Below are positions 42,148 through 52,335 of a stretch of DNA of 64,000 nucleotides, in pieces. The translations under genes were made by a program, and so were the position numbers. The number at the start of each line of letters is the position of its first letter. Position 1 is the stretch's first letter. Source of the DNA: Oegoconia quadripuncta (lineage: Eukaryota; Arthropoda; Insecta; Lepidoptera; Autostichidae); assembly GCA_949316235.1 (NCBI GenBank), contig OX438759.1:19096618-19160617 (forward strand), given 5' to 3'. Under the pieces are notes generated by a model. The model did not search any database. It saw only the letters and a list, made by a program, of their open reading frames with translations, and was not told the DNA's origin.

Positions 42148-42200
42148 GGCCGCCGCAATAAAGTTAATCCACACAGGCGAAGCCGCGGGCGGAAAGCTAG
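42148..42200 (+). mobile_element. candidate Helitron 3' terminus
   Basis: AGGCCGCCGCAATAAAGTTA ... GGCGAAGCCGCGGGCGG ... AAAGCTAG followed by T. Helitrons end in CTRR after a GC hairpin and insert before T. The same 45 bp occurs at 48747-48800, ending GTAG. Confidence 0.5.
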
Positions 42201-42214
42201 TATTTAATATAGCA

Positions 42215-42452
42215 ATTCTGACCCACTGTACCTTAAAGGTTGCGCGTTCGAATCCCGCTAGGGACATAATATGTTTGTGTGATGAACACGGACATGTGTA
42301 CCCGCGTTATAGATGTTTTCATTCAGTTATAATAAGTATTTATTTACAAAAAAAAATGTATTTGTGTAGTATATCAACCATCTGGTATCCACAACACAAG
42401 CCTATAGTTGCTCACTGTGGAACTAGATGGCGCTGTGTGTATGTCTGAGGAT
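42215..42452 (+). mobile_element. SINE-C, head-truncated
   Basis: Starts just before the B-box (GCGTTCGAATCCCGCTAG) and ends AACTAGATGGCGCTGTGTG plus ATGTCTGAGGATT. Confidence 0.8.
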
Positions 42453-42724
42453 TACACTGATCATTTCGCGCACCTGACAGAATGCCTCGCAACCCAACCA
42501 CGCCTCCGTATCCCCCAACGGGAAGAACAGTTCTCGGTGCTGGCTTTTCAGTCCCAAGGCTGTGTAGGATTTTAAATGCCAAGAGTGACAGTATTGATGT
42601 GACACTATGTCCAGGTTTTACAAAAACATTAGTAGAAGCTAGACTACTTACTGTTAACATATCCATGGGCATATTATGAACAATCCCTCAACAACTTATT
42701 ATTATAATATAAACTGAAATTCTT
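42453..42724. other. non-coding spacer
   Basis: Frames of 60-86 codons overlap on both strands. None is recognised. Confidence 0.35.
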
Positions 42725-43006
42725 ATAATAATAAATAAATAATAAATAAATAAATATTAGACATACACACAGCGCCATCTAGTTCCACAGTAAGCAACTA
42801 TAGGCTTGTGTTGTGGATACCAGATGATTGATAAACTACATAAATTCATTTTTTTTAATAAATACTTATTATAAATGAAAACATCCATAACTCGGGTACA
42901 CATGTCCGTATTCATCACACAAACATATGCCCCTAGCGGGATTCGAACCCGCAACCTTTTGGTATAGTGGTCAGAGTTGCTAACCACTACACCAAACAGG
43001 TCGTCA
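42725..43006 (-). mobile_element. SINE-C, full-length with (TAAA)n tail
   Basis: Minus strand: GACGACCTGTTTGGTGTAGT head, B-box GGTTCGAATCCCGCTAG, end at the AAATAAATAATAAATAAATA run. Best SINE-C reference here. Confidence 0.88.
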
Positions 43007-43055
43007 ATAATATATAAAAACACTATATATAAAAACAATAAGTATTTATATATAG

Positions 43056-43256
43056 TGTTTGGTGTAGTGGTTAGACACTCTGCTGCTATACCAAAAGGTT
43101 GCGGGTTCAAATCCCGCTAGGGGCATATGTTTGTATGATGAATATAGACATGGTGTTCCCGAGTTATGGATATTTTTAATTTATATATGTATTTATTTAC
43201 AAAATGAAATTTTTATTTTGTAGTATATCAACCATCTGGTATCCATAACACAAGCC
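43056..43256 (+). mobile_element. SINE-C, 3'-truncated, head-to-head with the previous copy
   Basis: GTTTGGTGTAGTGGTTAGAC head, B-box GGTTCAAATCCCGCTAG. It stops at CCATAACACAAGCCT, where an RTE piece begins. Confidence 0.8.
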
Positions 43257-43257
43257 T

Positions 43258-43352
43258 CCTCCAATATCCCCTATCAGCCGTTACCTCATCATTCATATCA
43301 CCACAACCCATCCATCTTTTCCGTGGTCTCCCTGTTCCTTTCCAACCATCGA
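43258..43352 (-). mobile_element. RTE-like LINE C-terminal fragment
   Basis: The minus strand encodes GWKGTGRPRKRWMGCGDMND and EVTADRGYWRR, like 1770-1900. Confidence 0.65.
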
Positions 43353-43379
43353 CATCATATTTATCAATAAAGAGTATTT

Positions 43380-43661
43380 GTATTGCATTGCATTGCGTTG
43401 CATTGCATTGCATTGTATTGTATTGTATTGCATTGCATTGCATTGCATTGCATTGCATTGCATTGCATTGCATTGCATTGCATTGCATTGCATTGCATTG
43501 CATTGCATTGCATTGCATTGCATTGCATTGCATTGCATTGCATTGCATTGCATTGCATTGCATTGCATTGCATTGCATTGCATTGCATTGCATTGCATTG
43601 CATTGCATTGCATTGCATTGCATTGTATTGCATTGCATTGCATTGCATTGCATTGTATTGC
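43380..43661. repeat. pentanucleotide array (ATTGC)n, about 56 units
   Basis: Nearly pure, with ATTGT variants at both ends. AATAAA lies nine bases upstream (43366-43371) in AATAAAGAGTATTTGTATTG, a phrase repeated on the minus strand at about 47806-47850. The six open frames here exist only because the repeat has no stop codons. Confidence 0.95.
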
Positions 43662-44074
43662 AAGTCCATCTTTACACATCACCTACGTTTCTACTGTGTT
43701 ATCTATATGTAATGTTCTGATGCAATAAAGAATATTCAAGTATCAGCCTCTATTTTACATCTTATAGCATCTGTCCATTCGTCACCTCCATTTAAAGCAA
43801 CATCCATGTAACGTATAGATCCATACGTAGACGTTAGATGGAATTGTTGTGTAGGGAAGACGCGATTGTGAGTTATTGGTGGAATATCGACCAGATAGGT
43901 GGAAGCTTTTACCCAGCTGAGTAGCGGGAGATTTATTTGATAAAAGCATGCGTTATATTGGTTGGTTATTCATGGCCAATTTGATACAGGAAGGGTTTAT
44001 AGCATACTTCACCTACGTATCTTGGTTACGTCATATAGATTCTAGATTTTGAGATGTGGTCAATTAGTATTAAA
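43662..44074. other. non-coding spacer
   Basis: No gene recognised. Confidence 0.4.
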
Positions 44075-44112
44075 CTAGCTGTGGCCCGCGACTTTGTTCG
44101 CGCAAAACATTT
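44075..44112 (-). mobile_element. candidate Helitron 3' terminus
   Basis: Reverse complement reads GCGCGAACAAAGTCGCGGGC then CACAGCTAG, a GC hairpin and CTAG end. A diverged relative is at 53598-53630. Confidence 0.4.
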
Positions 44113-44634
44113 CATCAAAATCATTTCATTTTATTTTATGCTAATTATTCGGGATAACAACAACTTATCATATTCGAGTGATTACAATGGATCTGATTTC
44201 TTATACTAGTCATTGTGACTTAAATACTTCTTGCTTTAATCATCGTAAATATCTTTCTTTGTGTTTAATATGTGAATTTCAATTGCAAAGCACAGAGATA
44301 GTTCAACAGTAGTTGGCAGAAATCCCACAGCTATCCACATCTTAATTAATTTGAGAGCATAATGCATGTTATTTATATACAGTTAAGTTGAGTTCAGCAC
44401 CTCGACAGCACATTATGTGATATTATTGCAAAACAAAACACTAAAACTTATCCAACCAACTAATACCAAGGATTGTAATTAATGCATTTTGAGACACAAA
44501 CTACATTAAAGTAACCGGTACTTAGGTCTTCGCGCACACACTGATGTGCTGCCGATCACACCTACAGTGAGGCAAGCAGTGTAGTGAATGATAATTTGCA
44601 TACTCATCTAGAGATTATATTCTAATCCATGATG
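44113..44634. other. non-coding stretch
   Basis: No gene recognised. Probably the interior of the element ending at 44075. Confidence 0.35.
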
Positions 44635-45300
44635 TTAGTCATCATCATTCACTAAACAAACACAAAAAAAAAGTCACCTATATATTAATCTAGGTCCTAA
44701 TCTGTCTACTTTTTCTGTCACTTAGGAATAAATTTAAAGAAACTTAATGTATGTAAGAAAAAATATAGAATCGTTTAAGAAAAATAGTGATATACATAAT
44801 GTTAATACCAGATATAAAAATAAACTTGCTGTTCATGCCAGCCGTTTACACAAAGTCACTAAGTCATTTAAGGGGCAATGTATACGCTTTTATAATAAGG
44901 TTCCAGTGGATATTCAAAATTTACCTTTAAATAAATTCAGACATTATTTACCAAAGGCTATTATAAAATTTCTGACTATCTGGATGATAAGCAAGCATGG
45001 ACATAGACCGCTCGGCGATATTCAGCCTAATTATACAATATAATATAATTGTAACCCAAACTTATTTAAAAGAGCAACCCTTGAGTTTCTTGCTCGTTCT
45101 TCTCTGGGGAATCTGCTTTGGGGAATGAGCAATAATGTCAATAATTTTAATGTTAAGATAAAAAATGTGACGTTTTCAAGTGATAGTCTTTATCCTACGA
45201 AATAAATATTTTTTGACTTTGACTTTGACTTTGACTCTACCAAGCAAATTTCATCCAAATCCGTCTATCCGTTCAAGCGTGAAGCGGTAAGTATATCAGG
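44635..45300. mobile_element. dispersed repeat split by a LINE
   Basis: 44675-44709 (CTATATATTAATCTAGGTCC ... CTGTCTAC) and 45236-45292 (CTACCAAGCAAATTTCATCC ... GCGTGAAG) together match the uninterrupted stretch 53660-53740. The host repeat was therefore contiguous before the LINE landed. Confidence 0.7.
44710..45235 (+). mobile_element. jockey-like LINE 3' end with TTTGAC tail and TCTAC duplication
   Basis: ORF2 tail (NLMYVRKNIESFKKNSDIHN ... FYNKVPVDIQNLPLNKF), 3' UTR, AATAAA at 45201-45206, (TTTGAC)n tail. TCTAC flanks it (44705-44709 and 45236-45240). Compared with 18590-18960 it lacks about 35 bp near 44740 and about 20 bp near 44940. The latter shifts the frame so that it ends differently. 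Confidence 0.85.
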
Positions 45301-46088
45301 TCCCGCCTCCACACTCCCCCCACTGTAACTCCTGTAAGCCAGGATCGACAGTGGTACTCGACACGGCGCCTACTGAAGGTAGACGGTGTCCTATGTGATT
45401 CTATTGCTACATTGGACCCCAGACTAATTAAAGAATAGGGTGTGTAAGTAGGAAAAGAAGTTTCCCCCTTTCCCCCCTCGGCAAATGGGAGTGTAGCCAA
45501 TGAAATGCAAACGGCAGTAATGCCAACTCTATGGTGAAGGAGGACTCGGCCAAAGCCATGGAGAATAGTTTGGCTTTAAAATTCCCGTGACCCGTTGAGA
45601 AATACAATCAATCAAATCATTTATTTGCAGTAAATGTGGTTTATAAGGTTGGAATAGTATGTAAAGTAGTTCCCACATTTAACCTTTACCGGCATGCAAC
45701 ATTTTAGGTAACTTATTGCTAAATACTATATTTATATTACATTTACATAATATTTGATACCTACTTGTCATTTCATTTATATTGTCCATTAAACATCATA
45801 ATTTAAATACTATTTAGGTGAATGTCCTTAGTAAAGGGAGATGTCATCGGAATTTAAATTAAGTTATATAATAATAATAATGTTACACTTATCATATCAA
45901 ATCAATTTATCCACATATATTATTGCTTACTTAATAGATATTATGTGAATTAAAAAATTAAATTAAGTATATGTCAAGGAATATGTAAACTTATGAGTTT
46001 TGCTTATGTCATTTATAAAATTTTTTTATTAATAATTGTCAAGCTTTGTAATCAAAGTATTCTTTTAGGGAATAAAAGGAATTGCAAA
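45301..46088. other. non-coding stretch
   Basis: A 75-codon minus-strand frame at 45273-45500 is unrecognised. The rest is AT-rich with no element identified. Confidence 0.35.
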
Positions 46089-46250
46089 ACAGCAATGTTA
46101 ATTGCATTGTTGTGTTCCGGTTGTCAGAAATAAGATAGCCTTCCCCAAATAAGATATGGTATCCGGGTCAGTACGCTTCCATCACCGCCTTCATCTTCAC
46201 TTAACATCAGTTGTGATTGAGCTCAAGTGCTAACCCATTGTGCTTAAAAG
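46089..46250 (+). mobile_element. SINE-A 3' half
   Basis: AGCAATGTTAATTGCATTGT through GTCAGTACGCTTCC to TAACCCATTGTGCTTAAAA. Head missing. Confidence 0.8.
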
Positions 46251-46401
46251 AATATAGATGGGATATCTATTTATGGTTACGACCACAAATAAATTAGATT
46301 TAAATTTATAATTTGTTATATCCTTTTGTCGGATAATCGTTTGTCGAGTTTCAGTGTGTCCAACAAGCGTGCACTCGAACTATGGTGAGTCGCTGAACAG
46401 T

Positions 46402-46625
46402 TAGAATAGAATAGAATAGAATAGAATAGAATAGAATAGAATAGAAGAGAATAGAATAGAATAGAATAGAATAGAATAGAATAGAATAGAATAGAATAGA
46501 ATAGAATAGAATAGAATAGAATAGAATAGAATAGAATAGAATAGAATAGAATAGAATAGAATAGAATAGAATAGAATAGAATAGAATAGAATAGAATAGA
46601 ATAGAATAGAATAGAATAGAACAGA
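46402..46625. repeat. pentanucleotide array (AGAAT)n, about 44 units
   Basis: One AGAAG variant near 46446. On the minus strand the array is (ATTCT)n starting just after AATAAA (TTTATT at 46631-46636 on +), so it reads as a leftward retroposon tail. The 146- and 101-codon frames are artefacts. Confidence 0.95.
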
Positions 46626-46639
46626 AAAATTTTATTTGA

Positions 46640-47285
46640 CCCAATAAACGACACACAAACTAACATGATACAACTTCTTATACTTATATAAATTAACATT
46701 TCAAATATTTTTTTTTTCTTCTTACAAACTTGTTGTTGTATCGCAAAAACATTCATCGCACATCTTTGTCGATATCAAGTTATACACTCTTGAACAACAG
46801 GAAACAGTAATTTCATAGGGTAACCCCTTAAACCTCAGACAGGTAACTAGCTCAAATTTTTGCACCTATGAAACTTTCTAGTTAGAAGCTAAATCCCCGG
46901 CATTGAGGCTGACCATGCGGTCATGCTCCAGGCCCGTAGATAGTTCAAATAATCAGAAGTACTTTTACACCCGAATTAATTTAAATTATTCTTGTAACCT
47001 GTAACTTTTATTCAACAAATGTAACTTTATTGTAGAATAGATGGATAGATAGATAGATAAAGCCTTTATTTGTTTCCACAGTCACACACATACATTTAGC
47101 TTATACATATTGATACACAGATAAGGTAACACATTTACAACAATAACATAATATTGTAACACTAACGCATGTGTGTGCTGCAGCAGTACAAATAGAATAC
47201 GAAAATAATGAAAAAAAAGCAACAGAAATGCACAGGTAGGTGCAAATGCGAAGTTCACTGTGAGATTCTCTCTCATATTGAGAAA
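46640..47285. other. non-coding stretch with a minus-strand LINE tail
   Basis: (GATA)n at 47040-47060 next to AAAGCCTTTATTTGTTTCC reads, on the minus strand, as AATAAA followed by (TATC)n, like 58001-58036. No gene recognised. Confidence 0.45.
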
Positions 47286-47289
47286 CTAG

Positions 47290-47470
47290 CGAAAAAGCTT
47301 GCTTCTGCAGCGTATGCAGTCAAAAAAATCAGAAATTTAACAGACAGTCATACCGCAAGACTGGTTTACTTTAGCTGTTTCCACAGCTTGATGTCATATG
47401 GCATATTGTTGTGGTGGAACGCTGCTGGCATATATATCATTTTCGTTCTGCAGAAGCGTGACTTTCGCAT
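47290..47470 (+). mobile_element. jockey-like LINE ORF2 fragment
   Basis: Encodes ASAAYAVKKIRNLTDSHTAR and LVYFSCFHSLMSYGILLWW, ending FVLQKR. Upstream of the segment at 28198, still after the RT. Confidence 0.75.
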
Positions 47471-48153
47471 ATTTGTCTTTCCGATTAAATGGCCCATCGG
47501 CTAAATGGCGTTTCGTTCGTTTATTGCCTGTGGTCCGATCGCCGAGTTCTACTGGTCCATCCATGGGCAATTGTTTTTGCCTGTGGTTCTATCAATCGGA
47601 CCACGGGAAAATCAAATTGCCCGTAGTCCTATCGGTAGTTTATATAATGGCGTGGTTATTGTGTGGAAGTGGCATGTGTCCAAACATAGGTATACTATTA
47701 TTTAACTCGTATTTATTAGCTTATTTGTAATTTATCTATTAACTAGTTAATATTATTTATCATCTACTAACAAATTAATCTTGATTGATATTAGTTAAGT
47801 CTTACAATACAATACAAATACTCCTTATTGCGCAAAACAATTTACGATAATTTTTAGTTGTTTAAGTAAGCCGCGAAATTGGTAAAATAATTGTACGATT
47901 GGGATTTCCATTGTTCTTTTCCCATGTTTGTGAAATCATACAATTTTATGTGCCCTGAGATGCGCACATACGAGTATCTCAATGGTTCTGGCAGATTGAA
48001 CAGCGCTGCGGGTGTCTACCCACAGCACATGCTGAGTCTGGACCATTTCGTTGCCCCTGATATGGGTCACGTCTCCGATATTACTTTTAACTGTATACCA
48101 ACCCATATTGTATGTGTATAATGTAGGTTAAGTGACTTGTGTCATGGTCGACG
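47471..48153. other. non-coding stretch with short internal repeats
   Basis: 47495-47640 has three variants of a GCC[CT]GT[AG]GT..TATCGG phrase. 47806-47850 is a minus-strand tail with AATAAGGAGTATTTGTATTG. No gene. Confidence 0.4.
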
Positions 48154-48186
48154 AATAAATGTATTCTATTCTATTCTATTCTATTC
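48154..48186 (+). repeat. AATAAA plus (ATTCT)n
   Basis: AATAAA at 48154-48159 followed by five ATTCT units. Same unit as the long array at 46402, opposite strand. Confidence 0.7.
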
Positions 48187-48309
48187 TAGTACTAAGGGCA
48201 ACTTCGTTTACCCGTAAAGTAAGTTTTAAAGTGTGTAAATTCTCCTTGTATGTAAACTTCATGCAGGAAAATTGTTTAATATTAAAAATAAATCATATTG
48301 ACACTGACT

Positions 48310-48410
48310 TATTTATGGCACTTCGATTATCTGGCGTCGCACAAATGGCGGTCGCTTATATGTCTTTCGAAATCGGGTCCTAAACCCGGCCACACCACCT
48401 CTTTTTATCA
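48310..48410. repeat. unclassified dispersed repeat
   Basis: Inverted match of about 60 bp to 17750-17810; includes GATTATCTGGCGTCGCACAA and TATGTCTTTCGAAATC. Confidence 0.5.
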
Positions 48411-48746
48411 TACTCACTACTTCACCTTGCATGCATCGTGAAACAATTTCAATAATTATTCAGACTTGTTCCATTAGTATTTGATATTTTTACCATTGAC
48501 ACGTAATTTTGTTTGAAAGGCTATACCTCTAGGGTAATCCCTTAATACCTGTCCTGGCTACATTTTAACAAACTATGAATTTCCTACATTTTACCTAACC
48601 AAGAAGGCGGCTCGTGACATGGTATTCGCGTCGCGGTCACGAGTTAGCGATCCGTAGGACAAAGGCGGAAAACCCTTTGCCCTTACATAGATATTGACTT
48701 CATAATACTGGACCGCCAAAAATTAATCTAATCTATATGCGTGGAA
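48411..48746. other. non-coding spacer
   Basis: 48530-48590 (TAGGGTAATCCCTTAATACC ...) loosely resembles 46817-46880. No gene. Confidence 0.35.
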
Positions 48747-48800
48747 AGGCCGCCGCGATAAAGTTAATCGACACAGGCGAAGCCGCGGGCGGAGTGGTAG
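48747..48800 (+). mobile_element. candidate Helitron 3' terminus, copy 2
   Basis: GGCCGCCGCGATAAAGTTAA, GGCGAAGCCGCGGGCGG, ending GGTAG. Near-identical to 42148-42200 apart from the end. Confidence 0.45.
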
Positions 48801-48831
48801 TATTAAATATAATAACTTGGGATACTTACAC

Positions 48832-48890
48832 TGATGACCTGTTTGGTGTAATGGTTACCAACTCTGACCACTATACCAAAACTGACACTA
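48832..48890 (+). mobile_element. SINE-C head fragment
   Basis: GATGACCTGTTTGGTGTAAT then GACCACTATACCAAAACTG. No B-box. Confidence 0.65.
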
Positions 48891-49044
48891 TACCAAGACC
48901 TGTCCTGTCCTGGCTACGGGCCTGCCCTCTCCCTTGGGTAAGCTGGAGTTGCAGTGGATATTAACATAGCTTTGTGTGGCTCCACCAACTTTGCCCTTTT
49001 AGGAATAGTTGCAATATACAGGTTGTAAATTTAAATACCTTTAA

Positions 49045-49258
49045 GCCTGTACGACCACCCTGTGGAACGGACTTCCGGCAGCGGTATTCCCGAACGAGTA
49101 CGACATTGGAACCTTCAAGAAACGAGCCTACACCTTCCTCAAAGGCCGGCAACGCATCTGTGACCTTTTTGGTGTTGCGGGTGTCCATGGACGGCGGTGA
49201 TTGCTTTCCATCAGGTGATCCGCATGCTCGTTTGCCGCCCTCTCATATAAAAAAAAAA
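49045..49258 (+). mobile_element. LINE 3' end with A-tail
   Basis: ORF2 tail [37 protein letters not shown] to CTCATATAAAAAAAAAGG. Same family as 12925 and 41960. Confidence 0.75.
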
Positions 49259-49261
49259 GGT

Positions 49262-49800
49262 TAAAGCGGCGGCGGTTTTAGCGGCCTTGATTTCCGCAAC
49301 TCGACGCAGCTTGCGCCTATTTTGCGTGATGGGTTGCTGACACTACTCTTGCCAACCCAGTTCCTCCAGGCAGCCCAGCAGACCCCTGATGTTGCCGACG
49401 ACTTCTGGAAGCGACCCCGGTGACCCAATGTACTGTGACCCTGTAAACTGCCACACCTGGACATCCTAGGATGACGTGTGAGGCTGTTTCTTCTGCCTCC
49501 ATGTACGCTCAGCACAGGGGGCTGTCTGTAATACCTAGAGTAAACAAGTGTTTGTTTAATAGTGCATGGCCAGTTATAGTTCCGATGAGCAGTCTGAGTT
49601 GGGGCCACTTTAGCTGTAGCAGCTTCCGTGACAACCTGTTACTGATCGTCGGGAGGGCCTCTCTGGCTTGCTTGCATGTGTTTAAGTTGGACCAGTATTG
49701 TTGGTGGTCTACCTTTGTGATTTGTCGTAGCTTGTTTCGCAGCCAGCTAAGCGGCAGAGGCAGGACGGGCTCAGGTCATACCTTCTCCATCCCCGAACCC
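49262..49800 (-). mobile_element. LINE ORF2 C-terminus (post-RNase H region)
   Basis: The minus strand encodes, with one stop and shifts, LRNKLRQITKVDHQQYWSNL, TGHALLNKHLFTLGI and MEAEETASHVILGCPGVAV. This is the Cys/His end of an RNase H-bearing non-LTR element. It sits tail-to-tail with the LINE to its left. Confidence 0.65.
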
Positions 49801-49996
49801 CTTATAATCTTAAAGTTCCTGATTTTTTATGTAGAAGAATATAGTACCCATCATTAATAGAAAATAATTACAGGAGTTCTATGTATATTCTCCAACGCCA
49901 TGAAATTCATAGTGATAATTTTAATCTAATAGTCTATGTTTTATTACTAAATACCTTTAAAGCAAGCTACCGATTAAACTGAACTAAATTTTTAAG
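49801..49996. other. non-coding spacer
   Basis: 49810-49975 resembles 6138-6190 and 6765-6880 (CTTAAATTTCCTGATTTTTT, TATTCTCC.ACGC.ATGA). An unclassified repeat in two pieces. Confidence 0.4.
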
Positions 49997-50340
49997 GTTT
50001 TTTTTTTTTTTTTTTATGCACGACGGGTTCGTACTTGATCTCAATCACATCTGATGTTACGTGAAGATGAGGTCGAAGGTGGAAGCGTACTAACCCGGAA
50101 ACCCCAACACATTTGGGGGACTGGCTATCTTATCTCTGACAACCGGAACACAACAATGCTATTAACATTGCTGCTTGGCGGCAGATTTAGATAAGATGGT
50201 GGTAGCTAGCCAGGCGGACATTTTAATATGCCCTACCACCAACCAAACCGAGTACTTAAACATGTACCCCGCTGGGGATCGAACCCGCGACCTCCGAATC
50301 GTAAACTCAGTGTTGTTTACATTGAGCCACGGAGGCGGTC
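49997..50340 (-). mobile_element. SINE-A, full-length
   Basis: T-run of 18 at the left (A-tail) and head with B-box GGTTCGATCCCCAGC at the right. The most complete minus copy. Confidence 0.88.
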
Positions 50341-50632
50341 AAGGTAAATTTTTTTCAATGAATATATTATTTCATTGTCATGTAGTACGTGCAATTGCCA
50401 AAGTTTGTCGGGTTGCTTTAGTTATTCTCCTTTCACCCATTCGTTATATATGCTCAAACCACCTTATCATACCTCTTTCTATCTTAATCACTACGTCATC
50501 TTGCCCATGACACCTTTCCTATATCACACAGTCCTTTAACGCTTTCTACTCCGTTGATTCTGCTCTCATGCTTCTTCTGCAATACCTAACATTCGCTCCC
50601 ACACATCAGCGTGGGCACCAATATGCCATTGA
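50341..50632. other. non-coding spacer
   Basis: No gene recognised. Confidence 0.4.
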
Positions 50633-50842
50633 ACCGCCTCCGTGTCTCAATGTAAACAACATTGGGCTTACGTTTCGGAGGTCGCGGGTTCGATCCCCAG
50701 CGGGGTACATATTTAGTACTCGGTTTGGTTGATGGTAGGGCATATTAAATGTCCGCCTGGCTAGCTAATACCATTTTATCTAAATCTGCCGCCAAACAGA
50801 AATGTTAATAGCATTGTTGTGTTCCGGTTGTCAGAGATAAGA
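50633..50842 (+). mobile_element. SINE-A, 5' part, interrupted by a LINE
   Basis: ACCGCCTCCGTGTCTCAATG head to GTCAGAGATAAGA. The remainder resumes at 51626. Confidence 0.85.
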
Positions 50843-51625
50843 AGAAAGAAAGAAAGTATTTATTTGGATTTCTGTTATAAAGATGCATACATACGTAAGT
50901 TTACAATACCTAAATCCAAAAAGGTCTCCACTCAGCATGTGCCGGGTTGGAGCAACCACGACGCTGGTATTCTGTGGAGCCGGAAGACAGAGTGGTGCCA
51001 CTGTACTACTTAATATTAACACAACTCTCCACATCAACTACCCATAAACATCTATTTCCTACTGAATATAATTGTAGTGCTTTCTTAACTAATATTTAAA
51101 TACATATCTATCTATTGTAGATATATTGACACACAAATGAATATATAAGTAACTACTACTCAGTATCAACACAACTCTCAATATCAACTACCCATAAAAC
51201 ATCTATTATTTACTTAATATAATTATAGTACTTACTTAATATTTAGATACATATCTATTGTAGATATATTGACACACAAAATGAATATAAAGTACTACTT
51301 TCTCATGGTATAATATCATTATATATTAATATTGCACTTATGGTTTGTGGTGGTAAATAAATAAATCTTCTGTTCTATAGTTATTTAAAATGTACAGAAT
51401 ATATATATAAATAAATCATTTGCCCTAGTAAGTTGCCATTTTTTGTTTATTTAATAAATACAATTTAAATTTACGCTTGAATGTACCAACTGTAGAACAG
51501 TTCCTAATTGGCGGAGGTATATTGTTCCAACATTTCGTAGCAGAGTAGCGAAAACTGCCACGAAATGCGGCCGTTCCATGTCGTGGACAAAGCAGACGGG
51601 AAGCTGCTCTAATATGGCGCGTATG
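50843..51625 (-). mobile_element. LINE 3' end nested in SINE-A
   Basis: Minus strand: ORF2 C-terminus at 51425-51646 (CPRHGTAAFRGSFRYSATKC, WNNIPPPIRNCSTVGTFKRK), a 3' UTR of about 560 bp, AATAAA and (CTTT)n at 50843-50860. GATAAGA on both sides (50836-50842, 51626-51632) is the target duplication. Confidence 0.85.
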
Positions 51626-51752
51626 GATAAGATATCCAGGCCCCAAATAAGATGGGGTTTCCGGGTCAGTACGCTACCACCTTCGGCCTCATCTTCACTT
51701 AACATCAGGTGTGATTGAGGTCAAGTGCTAACCCGTTGTGGATAAAAAAGAA
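51626..51752 (+). mobile_element. SINE-A, 3' part after the LINE
   Basis: GATAAGATATCCAGGCCCCA, GGGTTTCCGGGTCAGTACGC, ending GTTGTGGATAAAAAAG. Completes the copy begun at 50633. Confidence 0.85.
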
Positions 51753-51859
51753 TATGCCATTATGGATCGCCACTCTTGCCTTGACTGACTGACTGCCCAC
51801 AATGGCCCGCAATTCACACAATTTCCGGCTTTCACTCTGTGTAAAATATACAATCTATG

Positions 51860-51947
51860 CACATACACACAGCGCCTTCTAGTTCTACACTAAACAATCA
51901 CGCCTATATTTATGGATACCAGATGGCTGATTTACTACACAAATACT
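51860..51947 (-). mobile_element. SINE-C 3' fragment
   Basis: ACACACAGCGCCTTCTAGTT and GATACCAGATGGCTGATTTA. It abuts the SINE-B head. Confidence 0.7.
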
Positions 51948-52185
51948 TACGACCGATTGGTGTAGTGGATAGTGACCCTGTCAGCGAAACCAACGGTTGC
52001 GGGTTCAAACCCCGCGTGGGGTAAATGTTTGTATGATGAATACGAACATTTATTCCCGAGTCATGGATGTTTTTTTTATAAATATTGATGTATGTTTATC
52101 CGTTATCTAGTGTCCATAGTACAAGCTTTGCTTAGTTTGGGACTAGATAATTGGTGTAAGTGCAACAAATATTCATTTATTTAAT
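51948..52185 (+). mobile_element. SINE-B, full-length
   Basis: ACGACCGATTGGTGTAGTGG head, B-box GGTTCAAACCCCGC, 3' end GGGACTAGATAATTGGTGTA. Confidence 0.85.
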
Positions 52186-52224
52186 GGTGGTTCGTACCAA
52201 GGGGTACCGGGATCGATTTTCAAT

Positions 52225-52335
52225 TAAAACTTTTATGTAAATAAATACTTATGAAAAACATCCATAGCTCGGGTACATATCCGTATTCATCAAATAAACA
52301 TATGCCCCTAACTGGAATCGAACCGGCGACTTTAT
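52225..52335 (-). mobile_element. SINE-C middle/head fragment
   Basis: TGTAAATAAATACTTATGAA, ATCCATAGCTCGGGTACATA, AACATATGCCCCTAACTGG. The head is cut after the B-box. Confidence 0.7.

Noticed and set aside
43228..43728. Six overlapping frames of 101-141 codons (MQCNA/CIALH repeats)
   Set aside because: They come from a stop-free pentanucleotide array, open in several frames on both strands.
46316..46756. 146-codon ILFYS repeat protein
   Set aside because: Translation of the (AGAAT)n array on the minus strand.
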